Of a stretch of 16,208 bases of DNA, positions 14,587 through 16,208 are shown one piece after another (the first letter of the stretch is position 1; each line of letters opens with the position of its first letter). Under the pieces are notes generated by a model that saw only the letters and a list, made by a program, of their open reading frames with translations, was not told where the DNA came from and did no database searches. Where the stretch lies: assembly GCA_934270565.1 (NCBI GenBank), contig CAKQPR010000031.1, positions 1-16,208 on the forward strand, given 5' to 3'. The position numbers were made by a program, and so were the translations under genes. Origin of the DNA: an uncultured Clostridia bacterium. GTDB lineage: Bacteria > Bacillota > Clostridia > Christensenellales > Pumilibacteraceae.

Positions 14587-16208
14587 ATGAAAAAATTTCT
14601 AACACTCACGATGGCTTTACTGCTCATGGTTACGACGGTAGGGTTGACCGCTTGCGGCGGTAAGAACAAGAGCGGCGCGGATATTACGTTCGACGCCGAC
14701 GGCAATATCGTAGCGTCGGCGGAAGGCACGGTAATCACGTTCACCAGTTATGCCGAGGGCGAGAAAGAGGACGTTTATTATCAGCTCCGCAACGCGTTCA
14801 ACGAGAAGTACAAAGCCTACAATATCACGGCTAAATTCGAAAAGACCTCGTCCGACAGTTACGAGAACGTTACCGAAACCCGTCTTAAAGGAAAGACCTG
14901 CCACGACGTAGTGCTCGTTTCCGACCAGTATTACAAAAAGTGGGCGACGGCGGGGCTTCTCGAAAACCTCGATACGTACATCAAGAGCGAGAACAAGACG
15001 CTTAACTTCGAAGCGGACATTGCGAACATGAACGAAGGAGCGGTGGGCAGATACCGTTACGACGTGGTCACCACTAAGAGCGAAGGCGAGGACGCGCATT
15101 ATTACGCGCTTCCGAAGGGCAGCGGATCGACGGTCATCTACTACAACAAGGATTACCTTAAAAATGCCGACGTCACCGAGATTTCCGTGTACGAAGAAAA
15201 CCTCGCCGCGTATAACGCCGGCGAAGCGGACGCTTACGGCAAGACCAAAGCGCAGGCGGGCATCGCGGCGGACGCGACCGTTCCCGCTAAAGCGTACTTC
15301 GAACTTGGCGGCAAATGGTACTTCAACAACAAGATCTCCATGAGTTGGCAGGAGTGTTCGGAACTTGCCGCCGATCTTCAGGCTGCCAACGAAGCCTCGG
15401 GTTGCAGGTACGGTTTTATCACCAGTTGGTGGTTCAATTACGCATTCTCGGTGGGCGGAAACTGCATACAGTATCTGACCTCTTCCGACGATCAATACAA
15501 CGGCGGTTACTATACCTTTACGCTTGAGGACGCAACCCTCAACTACAAAGCCAAGGAAACCGTCGTCGTCAACGGTAAGACTTATAACGCGGGCGAGATT
15601 CTCGACTACGAGGACAAATTCTACCTTACCGACGAACTCGCGGCTAAGTGCGACGCGCTTCCCTCGCAGAGAAGAGCGTTTGCCGAGTACATGAGCCTTG
15701 CGGGCAAGAAGAACGAAAACCATTATCACAAGCCGGTCGGCGGCGTAAGCGGCGTGACCGACGCGTTCTATCAGATTATTCCGTACAAACTTGCCGGCAC
15801 GGCGGCGGACGCTATCGCCAAGAACACCGAGTATATGAAAGACGGCAACGGTACGGATTACGCTTCGCTTCCCGCGGATCAGCGTTACGGCGATATGGTA
15901 GTCGTGTACAACAAGGGCATTTCCACTTCGCCGGGATCGTTCGGCACGGACGGACTGTTCGGCTCGTTCCAGAACGGTGCTTCGGCTATGGTCGTGGACG
16001 TCAGAGCCAGCACCGCGATTGCCCGCAGTATCAAGAAGTTCGACTGGGACGTAGCACCCATGCTCGTTTATAAAGAGTTCGACGGCAACGATAACGTGAC
16101 CGTGGCGGGAAATGAGGGCGCGCACAGCGGTTCGACGGCTTGGGCTATGTGGAAAAAGAGCACCGTCAAGAACGCGGCGTATCTGTTCATCAAGTTCGCG
16201 GCGGGCGA
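14587..16208 (+). CDS. ABC transporter sugar-binding lipoprotein, family 1 (partial, runs off the right edge)
   Basis: Open from ATG 14587 (AGGAG eight bases earlier, nine bases after the previous stop) to the window end, giving 540 codons without a stop. The signal peptide ends GLTA-Cys23. Family-1 solute-binding features occur in order: VITFTSYAEGEKEDVYYQLR and an AFNEKY motif; CHDVVLVSDQYY then AGLLENLDTYI; YYALPKGSGSTVIYYNKDYL; SMSWQECSELAADL; FQNGASAMVVDVRAS with DWDVAPML; and GAHSGSTAWAMWKKS with AAYLFIKF. It captures oligosaccharides at the membrane for an ABC permease, whose genes would be expected just past the edge. At more than 540 residues it is longer than the usual ~420. Part of the excess is an insertion around residues 305-370. 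Confidence 0.93.
   Translation, partial: MKKFLTLTMALLLMVTTVGLTACGGKNKSGADITFDADGNIVASAEGTVITFTSYAEGEKEDVYYQLRNAFNEKYKAYNITAKFEKTSSDSYENVTETRLKGKTCHDVVLVSDQYYKKWATAGLLENLDTYIKSENKTLNFEADIANMNEGAVGRYRYDVVTTKSEGEDAHYYALPKGSGSTVIYYNKDYLKNADVTEISVYEENLAAYNAGEADAYGKTKAQAGIAADATVPAKAYFELGGKWYFNNKISMSWQECSELAADLQAANEASGCRYGFITSWWFNYAFSVGGNCIQYLTSSDDQYNGGYYTFTLEDATLNYKAKETVVVNGKTYNAGEILDYEDKFYLTDELAAKCDALPSQRRAFAEYMSLAGKKNENHYHKPVGGVSGVTDAFYQIIPYKLAGTAADAIAKNTEYMKDGNGTDYASLPADQRYGDMVVVYNKGISTSPGSFGTDGLFGSFQNGASAMVVDVRASTAIARSIKKFDWDVAPMLVYKEFDGNDNVTVAGNEGAHSGSTAWAMWKKSTVKNAAYLFIKFAAG

Noticed and set aside
1..16208. CRISPR array, tRNA, rRNA or phage genes
   Set aside because: No regularly spaced direct repeats, cloverleaf or rRNA-like stretch, and no phage structural or integrase motifs were found.

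Overview
The window reads as part of a glycan-use locus from an uncultured Gram-positive anaerobe, most likely a gut or similar Clostridia. The reasons are: five lipoproteins with Lys/Arg-rich signal peptides and lipobox cysteines, strong Shine-Dalgarno sequences, Clostridia-style Cys/His-rich and GLUG repeat surface proteins, an ABC sugar-binding lipoprotein, and no SusC/SusD-type outer-membrane genes. Lineage is inferred from these features only. The body of the window is moderately GC-rich. The first ~0.9 kb is visibly AT-rich and looks like foreign or decayed DNA.

Layout. (1) 1-1105 is a scar. It holds a strong terminator, a truncated IS21-type IstA reading frame with an unrelated tail, and then the last ~59 codons of an ABC-exporter ATPase with no upstream part. 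(2) 1105-1505 is non-coding and ends in a promoter for (3) a 1149-residue lipoprotein (1506-4955), which joins a SASA/CE6-type carbohydrate acetylesterase to two GLUG beta-helix modules. (4) A perfect palindromic terminator (4975-5008) separates it from a convergent AraC-family regulator (5084-5896, minus strand). (5) From 6096 to the right edge runs one tightly packed operon of eight genes: a Gfo/Idh/MocA oxidoreductase, an SDR dehydrogenase, an EamA/DMT transporter, a quinone-oxidoreductase-like MDR protein, a GLUG lipoprotein, a GH43 lipoprotein, a CBM9-like lipoprotein, and a family-1 sugar-binding lipoprotein cut by the window end. Four consecutive junctions overlap, three of them as ATGA.

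How it may work together. The esterase and the operon have nearly the same promoter: GATA-AAAA-TATC, then exactly 10 bases, then TTTACA, then a -10 box. 26 of the 28 bases from the palindrome through the -35 are identical. A related palindrome overlaps the -35 box of the AraC gene that lies between them. The simplest reading is a small regulon in which the AraC protein senses a sugar and activates both units. At the surface, the esterase would remove acetyl groups, GH43 would cleave arabino/xylo-type side chains or oligomers, and the GLUG and CBM9-like lipoproteins would bind or scaffold the glycan. The binding protein would deliver sugars to an ABC permease beyond the right edge. The Gfo/SDR/MDR trio and the DMT carrier suggest that the imported sugar, or a derivative, is oxidised and that a product may cross the membrane by a second route. 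The substrate and that pathway are not determined by the sequence.
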